A stretch of DNA of 64,000 nt from Polaribacter sp. BM10 (GCF_002005425.1 NZ_CP019704.1:744001-808000); one strand, 5' to 3'. Shown: positions 33,318 through 41,276, counted from the first letter of the stretch. A program made the numbers and translations. Notes: generated from the letters alone by a model not told the origin.

Positions 33318-35738
33318 ATGACAGAAAAACTAAGCTTAGTAAGTCAAGAGACAATTCAAAAAATTAAGGACCTTAATGTTAAATCTGAAAACACAGATTT
33401 AGACTACAAGGAAGTGTTTACAATAAAAGAAACCAAGGCTAAAATTGAAATAGCAAAAGACATTTGTTCTTTTGCGAATACAAAAGGCGGTTATATAATT
33501 TATGGCGTAAATAATAATTTCGACTGGATTGGGCTAGACGAAAGAAGTGATGAAAATGTTGACGATGCTGTAATTGCAAACATTATTGATGAATATATTG
33601 ACGCTCCTGTTGAATTCGTTTCTAATATTATTGAAATTGAAGATGCTTCTTTTTTTGTGATATATATTATTCCTTATGAAGGAATTATTCCATTTAAAAA
33701 AGACGGTCAATTTCACAAAAAAGGTTGGAAGAAATCTAAGAAGGGAATTAATGTTTGTGTATTTAAAAAGGGCGATGTCTATTGCAGACGTAATAGTCGT
33801 TCAATTAAAGCAGACAACCTTTTTTATAAATTAAAAGAGAATAAGTTTAGTATAATTGAAAATATCAGTAGTCAATCCCAATTATACAATGAATTCATTG
33901 GAAGGAACGAATACCTAGACGAGCTATACAGCAAACTCAACAATAACAACAATCGAATTATTCAAATTGATGGAATTGGAGGAATTGGAAAAACTACCTT
34001 CGTTCATTACTTTTCCTCATTACTCTCGAAAAACGAAAAATATACTACAAATTTCGAATTTATTGTTTGGACAAGCTCAAAAAGAAACAAATACACGCCT
34101 CAGGGTATTAAGTTAATAAGCGACTTTGTTTCAAATTATGCGGATTTGATTAATGATATATATAAGTTTATTAATAACAATGGTCTAATCAATGATGACA
34201 GTATAGACGAAGAAGATTCTGTAATAGAATTTCTAACTAACAATAGAGTATTACTGATAGTTGATAATCTTGAAACCTTAAAGGATTCTGATTTAATTTC
34301 TTTTCTTGAGAATTTTCCAAGTAAATCCAAAGCTATTCTTACTACCCGAGAAACTCTTGCGGATTTTTTTATGGCAAGAATCAACCTAACCGGATTCAAA
34401 AAAGAAGTTGAATTTCCTGATTTCCTAAACTCTCAATTTAAGTTATTCTCTGGGAAAGATGATTCCTTTACGACTCTTTACAAATCTCACATTGACGAGC
34501 TTTATGATTTCACGAAAGGGATGCCATTGGCAGGTCAATTAATATCTCACCAACTTTCACAAGGTACTCCAATAAATGTTGTATTAAATAATTTAGAAAG
34601 TGGAAAAGCATATGAGGACATCCTTAGTTTTTGCTTTAAAGGGTCTATTGACAAACTACCTTTGGTTGAGCAGACCTTACTCTACATTTTTTCACTATCA
34701 GAAAAAGAGGAGCTTCTTACAATGGATGACCTCATGTATATAAGTGGATTTTCTTCTGATGAAATTGGCATGGAAGCAATTCCTAGGCTCATAAAAATTT
34801 CATTATGTTATTTTCAAAACAATGAAAAAGATGAAGTTGGTTATTCAATTCCTCATTTAGCCAAGATTTATACAAAACAATATTCAAAACTTGATAATGA
34901 AAAAGACATTTTAGATAAGTATGAAACTTTTGTCCAAGAAAAGAAAAGTTTCAATGAAAGTGAATTAAATAGTTTACATCTATTCTATCGTTCGAAAGCG
35001 AATAATCATAACGAAAAAGTCGTAGCAAATAAAGCTATTAAGGCTCTAACAATATCAAATTATGACTATGACACTGCTATCGAACTAATAAACCAGTTAA
35101 TTAATGAAAATATAAGATTCTCTTTTCTATACTTAGTTAAAGGAAAAATAGAAGGAAATGGAATCTATGAAGATTTCTATGATAGATCTAAAAAAGAGTT
35201 TTTAACTGCAATAGAGTTAGATAAAGATTTTGTTGAGGCATTAATAGAATTAGGCTTTCTAGAATTTAAGAACAGAGTGGGTAATAAAAAAGACCTACCT
35301 AATATCATTAAAAAAAGTATCGAATATTTTGAAAGAGCATATAAACTTGATCCAGACAACCAAAGAACTAATTTAGGTTTAGCTCAAACATATACTGCTC
35401 AGGCTAAAAGAATTAGTAGATTCCACTATAAGGAGGATAAAATTGCTAAAGCTGATTTAGCTAACAAACATTTTGACAAAGCTTATTACAACGGAGATAA
35501 CCTTACAAAAACTCAAAAGCACTCAAATGCAATTACAGCATTTATACAAGCATCAAATTATAAAACCAATTTAAAAGACTTTGAGAATGCTTTGGCATCT
35601 TGTGACAAAGGTTTAAGCTATGAACCAAACAACACGAAATTAGAACAACTTAAATCGGATATTAATTTTATTTTAAATCCAAATGAGTTTACGAAAGAGA
35701 AATTTGAAAATAAAGGTTGGAAAATAACCAGTGCCTAA
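33318..35738 (+). CDS. AlbA_2 (Schlafen-type) / STAND NTPase / TPR protein
   Basis: 806 residues. The AlbA_2 domain (about 15-155) has TDLDYKEVF and ICSFANTKGGYIIYGVNN. The NB-ARC-like STAND NTPase (about 190-440) has IGRNEYLDEL, Walker A GIGGIGKTT (about 219-227), Walker B VLLIVDNLETL, KAILTTRE, and TKGMPLAGQLISHQL in place of GLPLA. The C-terminus (about 560-800) is TPR-like helical repeats. This order of effector, NTPase switch and sensor is that of NLR-like bacterial defence proteins. Single-gene cassette; its stop codon lies within the R'' of the next site. Promoter copy 6 is directly upstream. Confidence 0.8.
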   Translation: MTEKLSLVSQETIQKIKDLNVKSENTDLDYKEVFTIKETKAKIEIAKDICSFANTKGGYIIYGVNNNFDWIGLDERSDENVDDAVIANIIDEYIDAPVEFVSNIIEIEDASFFVIYIIPYEGIIPFKKDGQFHKKGWKKSKKGINVCVFKKGDVYCRRNSRSIKADNLFYKLKENKFSIIENISSQSQLYNEFIGRNEYLDELYSKLNNNNNRIIQIDGIGGIGKTTFVHYFSSLLSKNEKYTTNFEFIVWTSSKRNKYTPQGIKLISDFVSNYADLINDIYKFINNNGLINDDSIDEEDSVIEFLTNNRVLLIVDNLETLKDSDLISFLENFPSKSKAILTTRETLADFFMARINLTGFKKEVEFPDFLNSQFKLFSGKDDSFTTLYKSHIDELYDFTKGMPLAGQLISHQLSQGTPINVVLNNLESGKAYEDILSFCFKGSIDKLPLVEQTLLYIFSLSEKEELLTMDDLMYISGFSSDEIGMEAIPRLIKISLCYFQNNEKDEVGYSIPHLAKIYTKQYSKLDNEKDILDKYETFVQEKKSFNESELNSLHLFYRSKANNHNEKVVANKAIKALTISNYDYDTAIELINQLINENIRFSFLYLVKGKIEGNGIYEDFYDRSKKEFLTAIELDKDFVEALIELGFLEFKNRVGNKKDLPNIIKKSIEYFERAYKLDPDNQRTNLGLAQTYTAQAKRISRFHYKEDKIAKADLANKHFDKAYYNGDNLTKTQKHSNAITAFIQASNYKTNLKDFENALASCDKGLSYEPNNTKLEQLKSDINFILNPNEFTKEKFENKGWKITSA

Positions 35739-35800
35739 CAAGGTATAAAATGCATAGCCACCCTGCGGGATGGCTATGCATTTTATACAGCACGTTATTA
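35731..35800 (+). repeat. Compact attC-like site, last in the array
   Basis: Only about 70 bp. R'' GTGCCTAAC (35731-35739), whose GCCTAAC fits RYYYAAC, complements GTTAGGCAC at 33288. A perfect 17-bp stem follows (TATAAAATGCATAGCCA against TGGCTATGCATTTTATA, loop CCCTGCGGGA), then CAGCAC and GTTATTA. In size and form it is closest to a classical integron attC. Confidence 0.7.
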
Positions 35801-35823
35801 ATTCCGATAAAACTAAAAAAAAT

Positions 35824-35970
35824 ATGAAATAAATTTTCATTGGAAAATTAGTATTTACAAGAAAAGCAATTTTAATAATAGCTTTAGGGGTGTTTTTAAC
35901 TAGAGTACTTTTAGGTAGTTTTATTTTTTCAAGTATAAAATCAAATTCAAGTTTTCATAGTTTTTTTTAA
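35824..35970 (+). pseudogene. Possible broken small membrane peptide
   Basis: A 49-codon frame starting ATG AAA TAA: the third codon is a stop. After it, IFIGKLVFTRKAILIIALGVFLTRVLLGSFIF reads as a plausible membrane segment through to TAA at 35968. It lies 24 bases after the last site, so it may be the remains of a final cassette. It may also be chance. Confidence 0.25.
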
Positions 35971-36320
35971 TATTCAAATTTTGACTTAGTTAATTACTAA
36001 AATCAGTACAAAAATTACAGAAAATTAAATAACACCTAAATTAACGCAAACTAATATTTTTAAATGATAACTTGTATTGCGTTATAAAATCGATACAATT
36101 CGACTTTAAATTCGATACTATTTAGTTTCTTTACAGAGAGTTAGCAATCATAAAATAATAATTACACTACACATTACTGTAACCAAATTCTTACCAGCAT
36201 TACCCCACTCTGCTAGCAGTTTTCTCCGTAAAAAGTCCATTTTTTAAAAATAACCCCTACCCGCACCCGAACAAACCCCGAAGCAAACTCGAACAAACCA
36301 CTATAAAATTTGCGTAGCTG
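35971..36320. other. Gap between array and DUF6266 gene, no gene seen
   Basis: AT-rich with no open frame of note. There is one short direct repeat TCGATAC (around 36090 and 36113) and a C-rich patch (36246-36290). Nothing else is recognised. It probably marks the edge of the cassette region. Confidence 0.5.
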
Positions 36321-36440
36321 TGTCAGTACGTATCAAGATGTGTCATAACGTGTCTTAATAGGTCAATTTTGGTCATAAAGCATCACAAGTGTTTACAAAC
36401 GGTCAGTTTGTGTCAATACGTGTCAGCAAGTGTCAAGTGT
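36321..36440 (+). repeat. Twelve degenerate decamers at exact 10-bp period
   Basis: Starting at 36321, every tenth base begins a unit of the form [T/G]GTCA-N5: TGTCAGTACG, TATCAAGATG, TGTCATAACG, TGTCTTAATA, GGTCAATTTT, GGTCATAAAG, CATCACAAGT, GTTTACAAAC, GGTCAGTTTG, TGTCAATACG, TGTCAGCAAG, TGTCAAGTGT. Nine or ten units keep the TCA core. The array ends 60 bases before the ATG of the DUF6266 gene. Confidence 0.75.
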
Positions 36441-36500
36441 TTGTATATGTGTACTTTAGCTTTTATGTTTGGCATCTATTAATCATAAAAAAAAAGAAGT

Positions 36501-37142
36501 ATGGCAACATTTGAAAAAGGCATTTTAGGCGGATTTTCTGGAAAAGTAGGTAACGTAGTAGGCTCTAGATGGAGGGGTAAAAATGTAATGCGTAGTTTAC
36601 CACAACGGGGTAATTATATAGCTACAGAAAAACAAACAGAACAACGCCAAAAGTTTAAAACGGTAATTGGGTTTTTAAGTCCGATTGTAGAAATATTAAA
36701 TAATTATTTTGGCAGTGCACAAGGCGATAAATCGCGCGCTAATTTGGCAACCTCTTACCATCTTAAAAACGCAGTAATCAATACACCACAAGGTGCTATC
36801 ATGGATTACCCAAAAGTATTGATAAGTAAAGGCGATTTAAGAGGAATTGATGGCGGTGCTGTGGCTGCAGCAGCAAACCAAACGCTAAACTTTAGTTGGC
36901 AAGACAATAGCGGCCAAGGCAAAGCAACCGCTACCGATAGCTTAATGGTAGTGGCATATGCACCCGATTTAAATTTGTTTTATACCAACACAACTGTAGC
37001 AGATAGAAGCGCTACCACAGCCACGGTAACATTGCCCAATTTTATGGCAACTTTTAATGTAGAAATTTGGGCATCTTTTAGCAAACCATCAACCAACTTT
37101 GCTGCCATAAGTACCTATATGGGATCGGTTACAGTACTTTAA
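36501..37142 (+). CDS. DUF6266-family protein
   Basis: 213 residues with the family start MATFEKGILGGFSGKVGNVVGSRWRGKNVMRSLPQ. DUF6266 proteins are widespread in Bacteroidota and of unknown role. No signal peptide. The C-terminal half is a beta-sandwich-like region rich in Ala/Thr. It is preceded by the 10-bp phased repeats and followed by an intrinsic terminator. GC and codon use look higher than in the cassette genes, which suggests a separate origin. Confidence 0.8.
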   Translation: MATFEKGILGGFSGKVGNVVGSRWRGKNVMRSLPQRGNYIATEKQTEQRQKFKTVIGFLSPIVEILNNYFGSAQGDKSRANLATSYHLKNAVINTPQGAIMDYPKVLISKGDLRGIDGGAVAAAANQTLNFSWQDNSGQGKATATDSLMVVAYAPDLNLFYTNTTVADRSATTATVTLPNFMATFNVEIWASFSKPSTNFAAISTYMGSVTVL

Positions 37143-37179
37143 CTACATGGCATAGGTTCACATTAGAAACATGTTTACA

Positions 37180-37228
37180 AAGTGTTTGTGCACAACTAGC
37201 AAATAGTTATGTACAAACACTTTTTTTT
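37180..37228 (+). terminator. Intrinsic terminator after DUF6266
   Basis: Stem AAGTGTTTGT / ACAAACACTT (37180-37189 and 37213-37222) followed by eight T. It faces the DUF6266 gene and could serve the convergent HTH gene in part. Confidence 0.7.
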
Positions 37229-37284
37229 GCGCACATAAGTCAGAATTTTTTAAAAACGCGCTACTTAGAAGATACAAGTATCGT

Positions 37285-37542
37285 TTACATTTTTACATTA
37301 CCCAATGCCTTGTGTATAAATAATTTATTTAATAAATGTTTAGGATACATTGGGCTATGACCTAATTTAAAACTAGGTATGTTGTGCTGTTTGCGTAAAC
37401 GGTACATGGTACTTCGGCTAACATTTAAATGCGCCATGGCTTGCTCTGTTGTTAACCATACTTCGTTTTCTAGTAGCTGTGCATCGTACTGTAAATGCTT
37501 GTTTTGTACAGCAAATTGTTGTTGTTTTTCTTTTTTCATCAT
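37285..37542 (-). CDS. Small HTH_17-type (excisionase-like) DNA-binding protein
   Basis: 85 residues. Residues 29-75 have WLTTEQAMAHLNVSRSTMYRLRKQHNIPSFKLG, the winged HTH of MerR/excisionase-like HTH_17 proteins. These include excisionases but also many plain regulators. There is no integrase next to it. It converges with the DUF6266 gene. Possibly a relic of an integrated element at the array border (inference). Confidence 0.7.
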   Translation of the reverse strand: MMKKEKQQQFAVQNKHLQYDAQLLENEVWLTTEQAMAHLNVSRSTMYRLRKQHNIPSFKLGHSPMYPKHLLNKLFIHKALGNVKM

Positions 37543-37947
37543 TACTTTTTCTTAATAACGTACTCTTTTGAAATAGAGTATGTTAGCCTAAATATACTTA
37601 ATTTTTTTTAAGTCTTATTTTTTAGGTACACATACGGGGTTGTATAAAAGGCAAAAAGGTATTTGAATTGATGTAAAACAATCAACAAGTACCAACCCAA
37701 TAAAACGTTGTTTTTTTTAAGATGTAATTTGTAAGACAATAAATTCTATTACACATATGCTACCGTACTACGTGGTCGCATCAAAATTGTTTTTTTAGCA
37801 TCGTAACATCAATTTTTAACTATAAGCTATTGTAACAACTTTTGCTTTTAACCAAAGTATAATATACAGTATGCAACACATTGTAGTGCAATTATAGGGG
37901 GTACCATTTCTAATGGTTTTTATAAAACAAATCGATTATCGCAACAT
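37543..37947. other. Intergenic gap, no gene seen
   Basis: About 400 bases between the HTH gene and the GDPD gene. AT-rich, with no convincing frame, hairpin or repeat until the palindrome at 37948. Confidence 0.5.
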
Positions 37948-37970
37948 AATATGTACTCGAAGTACATATT
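37948..37970 (-). terminator. Stem-loop after GDPD gene
   Basis: Perfect 10-bp stem AATATGTACT / AGTACATATT with loop CGA, directly after the stop of the minus-strand GDPD gene. There is no long T run on the minus strand, so termination is likely but not certain. Confidence 0.45.
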
Positions 37971-38840
37971 TTAATTTTTATAAGTTAGAAGTGCTTTTTT
38001 AGTTTCAAGAGGTCTGTCTGTTGCAAAAATATCAATCCCTAGATTTGCCCATTCTCTATAAAGATGATCGCCTCTTGCTGCAGCACTCTTATCTAAGTTC
38101 CCCAAAGTACCCAGCATGCATTGCACACCTTTAGAATGCAATTGGTTATACAATTTGGTGTCTGAAAGCCTTGTACCTGTAAAAGCAACCATATTAGCCC
38201 AAGGAATACCAGAATTGGCAGCTCTATTAAATTCCTCGATATTTCTAATGCTTACAGATAACATTACCTTCGGATTTAAGTTATATAGCTTTTGAGCAGT
38301 TTTTAAAGAATAAGTTATGATAACCGATTGGTTTAACGCATTGTTTTTCTCTATAAATTGTAGCACTTCTGCTGGGTCTACACTTCGCTTAATATCTACA
38401 GTAAGTATCGCGTTTTCTTTTTTTGCCCAATCTAAAACGTCTTTAAACAAAGGTATTTTAAAATCAACAGTGGTTTTAAAATCATCTTTAAGTTGCAATT
38501 GTGCCATTGCCGCCCAATTGTTTTGATCTACCCTACCAAACCCTGTTGTAGTTCGTTCTAGCGAATAATCATGCATCAAAAGCAATACACCATCTTTACT
38601 TTTAGCTACATCAATTTCAAATAAGGCATTTGGAATCTTTTTTTTAATGTATTGCATTGTTTCTAAGCAGTTTTCAGGATATCCAGGATAGCCTTTTCCT
38701 CCTCGATGTGCGCTAATTAATAGCTCACTATCTTTTGCATATTTAAAATGTGTTTGTAACGTAGTTTCTAGCTTACTATTTTCTTTACAACCAATAAAAA
38801 AAAATGCGATTAGTAAAATAGAAGTTATTAGTTTTTTCAT
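37971..38840 (-). CDS. Glycerophosphodiester phosphodiesterase lipoprotein
   Basis: 289 residues. Lipoprotein signal MKKLITSILLIAFFFIGC. GDPD-domain motifs are in order: ISAHRGG, PENCLETMQY, FEIDVAKSKDG and LLMHDYSLERTTTG, which hold the metal ligands and the two catalytic His. It should cleave glycerophosphodiesters from lipid turnover in the periplasm to glycerol 3-phosphate and an alcohol. The C-terminus (FATDRPLETKKAL) is the usual end. Monocistronic. Confidence 0.9.
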   Translation of the reverse strand: MKKLITSILLIAFFFIGCKENSKLETTLQTHFKYAKDSELLISAHRGGKGYPGYPENCLETMQYIKKKIPNALFEIDVAKSKDGVLLLMHDYSLERTTTGFGRVDQNNWAAMAQLQLKDDFKTTVDFKIPLFKDVLDWAKKENAILTVDIKRSVDPAEVLQFIEKNNALNQSVIITYSLKTAQKLYNLNPKVMLSVSIRNIEEFNRAANSGIPWANMVAFTGTRLSDTKLYNQLHSKGVQCMLGTLGNLDKSAAARGDHLYREWANLGIDIFATDRPLETKKALLTYKN

Positions 38841-39103
38841 CTTATAAAAATTTGCAGTGGATTACAAAATAATACGTAAAGCTTTTATTAAAAGTAACGT
38901 AAGATATGTACGCGTTTTAGATTGCCAAACATCAAATATACTGTTTTGCACGTATCTTAATTGAACTGTTTGTTAAATTAAAATTAATATTTGCATGACA
39001 GGTTAAAAGGATACTGGGTATTTAGATAAAAGATCAATTTCTATATTGAATCTAAACTCTTAAAAAAATAGTTGTTAATATCTAAAAGTATAAAACAAGT
39101 TGT

Positions 39104-39184
39104 GGGGAGAGCAGGATTCGAACCTGCGAAGACATAGTCAACGGAGTTACAGTCCGTCCTCGTTGGCCGCTTGAGTATCTCCCC
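39104..39184 (-). tRNA. tRNA-Tyr (GTA)
   Basis: Minus-strand cloverleaf GGGGAGA...TCTCCCC with anticodon stem ACGGA/TCCGT around CTGTAAC (anticodon GTA), T-loop GGTTCGAATCC and a long variable arm, as expected for class II tRNA-Tyr. The CCA is not encoded. Confidence 0.95.
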
Positions 39185-39361
39185 TTTTGTTCAATTTTAG
39201 CAACAAATAAAGCTACTTTAATGTAACCATTTTTGTAAAAAAAGAACCTTGTTTTCTTAAGGTGTGCGAATATACAAAGTTTTTCTAAACGACCTAAAAT
39301 TTTTATAATTTTTTCAACTGATTTTTTTATTAATATCTAGGTAAAGCAGTTTGATAATTTT

Positions 39362-40276
39362 TTAAACTAAAATAGTGGTGCCATTCGCAGATTTATTGTT
39401 GTTTTCGTCAAAATAAAAATCAATACGACCCAAATTGATACCATAAGCACCCACCTGATTTACCAATATATTTTTATCGTCTAAGTTTTTTACCAACGTT
39501 GGTTTTGGTAAAAAGGTATGGGTATGTCCGCCAATAATTAAATCGATGTCTTTGGTTGCTTTTGCAAGGTTTACATCAGAAATTTTATTTGGATTATTTT
39601 TATAGTAATACCCTAAATGAGATAAACAGATAATTAAATCGCAGTTTTCTTCGTTTTTAAGCTTTTTAGTAATGTCCTGCGAAATTTCTACCGGATCTAA
39701 ATACCCTGTTTCTTTATACATTTTTTTGCCTACCAATCCTTCAAGCTCAATACCTAAGCCAAAGATTCCTATTTTAATACCATCTTTTACAATAATTTTA
39801 TAAGGTTTTACATGCGTATCTAAAACGGTATTTTTAAAATCGTAATTTGCAGAAACAAAATCGAATTTAGCATTGGGCAATTGTTTGTATAAACCTTCTA
39901 TAGAATTGTCAAAATCATGATTACCAATGGTTGCAACATCATATTTTAACATGCTCATTAGCTTAAACTCAAGCTCGCCACCAAAATAATTAAAATACGG
40001 TGTTCCTTGAAAAATATCACCTGCATCTAATAACAACGTGTTTTTGTTTTCTTGTCTAATTTTTTCTATGATTGTAGCTCTTCTTGCTACGCCACCTCTA
40101 TTTGGGTTTCTGCTGTGATCTGCATCAAAAGGTTCTATATGACTATGTGTATCGTTGGTATGTAAAATAGTAATATGACGCTTATGGTTCGTAGCAAGTG
40201 TTGGTAAAACCAAACCATCTACCATAGACAAAGCTGCAGCGCCACCTAATTGTTTTATAAAATTTCTTCTTTTCAT
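39362..40276 (-). CDS. 5'-nucleotidase metallophosphatase domain protein, Tat-exported
   Basis: 304 residues. A twin-arginine signal (MKRRNFIKQLGGAAAL) exports it folded. Calcineurin-like metal motifs: HTNDTHSHIEP, DAGDIFQGTP, GNHDFDN, CLSHLG and GGHTHTF. This is the N-terminal catalytic half of UshA-type 5'-nucleotidases. The substrate-binding C-terminal half is encoded separately by the gene upstream, 2 bases away, so the enzyme is probably a two-chain complex. Confidence 0.9.
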   Translation of the reverse strand: MKRRNFIKQLGGAAALSMVDGLVLPTLATNHKRHITILHTNDTHSHIEPFDADHSRNPNRGGVARRATIIEKIRQENKNTLLLDAGDIFQGTPYFNYFGGELEFKLMSMLKYDVATIGNHDFDNSIEGLYKQLPNAKFDFVSANYDFKNTVLDTHVKPYKIIVKDGIKIGIFGLGIELEGLVGKKMYKETGYLDPVEISQDITKKLKNEENCDLIICLSHLGYYYKNNPNKISDVNLAKATKDIDLIIGGHTHTFLPKPTLVKNLDDKNILVNQVGAYGINLGRIDFYFDENNNKSANGTTILV

Positions 40277-40278
40277 AA

Positions 40279-41022
40279 TTATAAAGTTACACGGTTATCT
40301 ATTGCGGCTTTTAGGGTATCTGTTTGTTGAAAGTAATGGATGATGGCATCTCTAACCTTATAATCTAACTTTGTTAGTTTTACAGGATTTTTAAAGAAGT
40401 TCATGCTATCGCCACCACCTTGTAAATAGTCTGATGTTAAGACATGATAGGTTTTGTTTTTATCAAAATTTTGTCCTTTAATTTTTAACTGATAACCATT
40501 TTTACGGATGTTTAATGCAACTTGTTTAGACAAAGGATGTGCACTTTTAGAAGTTATAAAATACGTTACTAATTCTTCTATTTTAGCACCAGATAATTGT
40601 ACTACAACCAACTCATTTTCGAAAGGCATTAAATTAAAAGCGTCTTCTTGTGTTACGTCTCCCATAGAAATATTTGCACGCAAACCACCACTGTTAAACA
40701 TAGAAAAATCGATTGCTGCGTTTGTTTTATCTTTAAACATCGCATTTGCCATTTCAAAACACATATCTGCCATTAAATTCCCTAAATTGCTTTGTCTGTT
40801 TTCGCTTTTTTTGGTAAAATTATAAGGCGCATAACTTAATACTTTTTCCATTTCACCAATCATTTTTCTAGTATAAGGTGCAATAATACTATCAATTTTT
40901 GCTGATGATTCTAGGGTACTGTCAATCGCAATATTTTTTGCAGTAATTTTAGTAAGGTGTACTTCTGTCTTTTTACAAGCTGTAAATAACAGAAATAGAC
41001 ATAAAAAATGGATAAATTTCAT
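40279..41022 (-). CDS. 5'-nucleotidase C-terminal domain lipoprotein
   Basis: 247 residues. Lipoprotein signal MKFIHFLCLFLLFTAC. It matches the 5_nucleotid_C domain: SNLGNLMADMCFE, FNSGGLRANISMGDVTQEDAFNLMPFENELVVVQLSG, and YHVLTSDYLQGGGDSM. It binds the nucleoside part and has no phosphatase centre itself. First gene of the two-gene unit; the Tat-exported catalytic partner follows. Confidence 0.9.
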   Translation of the reverse strand: MKFIHFLCLFLLFTACKKTEVHLTKITAKNIAIDSTLESSAKIDSIIAPYTRKMIGEMEKVLSYAPYNFTKKSENRQSNLGNLMADMCFEMANAMFKDKTNAAIDFSMFNSGGLRANISMGDVTQEDAFNLMPFENELVVVQLSGAKIEELVTYFITSKSAHPLSKQVALNIRKNGYQLKIKGQNFDKNKTYHVLTSDYLQGGGDSMNFFKNPVKLTKLDYKVRDAIIHYFQQTDTLKAAIDNRVTL

Positions 41023-41276
41023 GTAAGTAGTGTTGGTTATTTTAAAAATCTAAAATTATACTTTTTAATCAATATGTAGAATACAATTATCAAAATGTTT
41101 ATGTTAAAAAATAAGAATGCTTCACTTTAAAATACATATAATACAAATTGAACACTTTAAATTGCTAATAGTATGTAAATGTGAAGTTTGATGCGCTTAG
41201 GCTTTAGAAAGTTAAATTATTTAAAAAGTAAACAAAATCTTTATTGTATTTTGCAATCTTAACAAACATTTTACAA

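Noticed and set aside
5881..35800. CRISPR array
   Set aside because: The repeats are 70-200 bp, separated by genes, and imperfect; spacer length is not constant and there are no cas genes.
37285..37542. This small gene as the array's integrase
   Set aside because: It has only an HTH of 85 residues and no tyrosine recombinase motifs (R...HxxR...Y).
39185..39361. Additional tRNA or RNA gene next to tRNA-Tyr
   Set aside because: No second cloverleaf found in the flanking AT-rich sequence on either strand.
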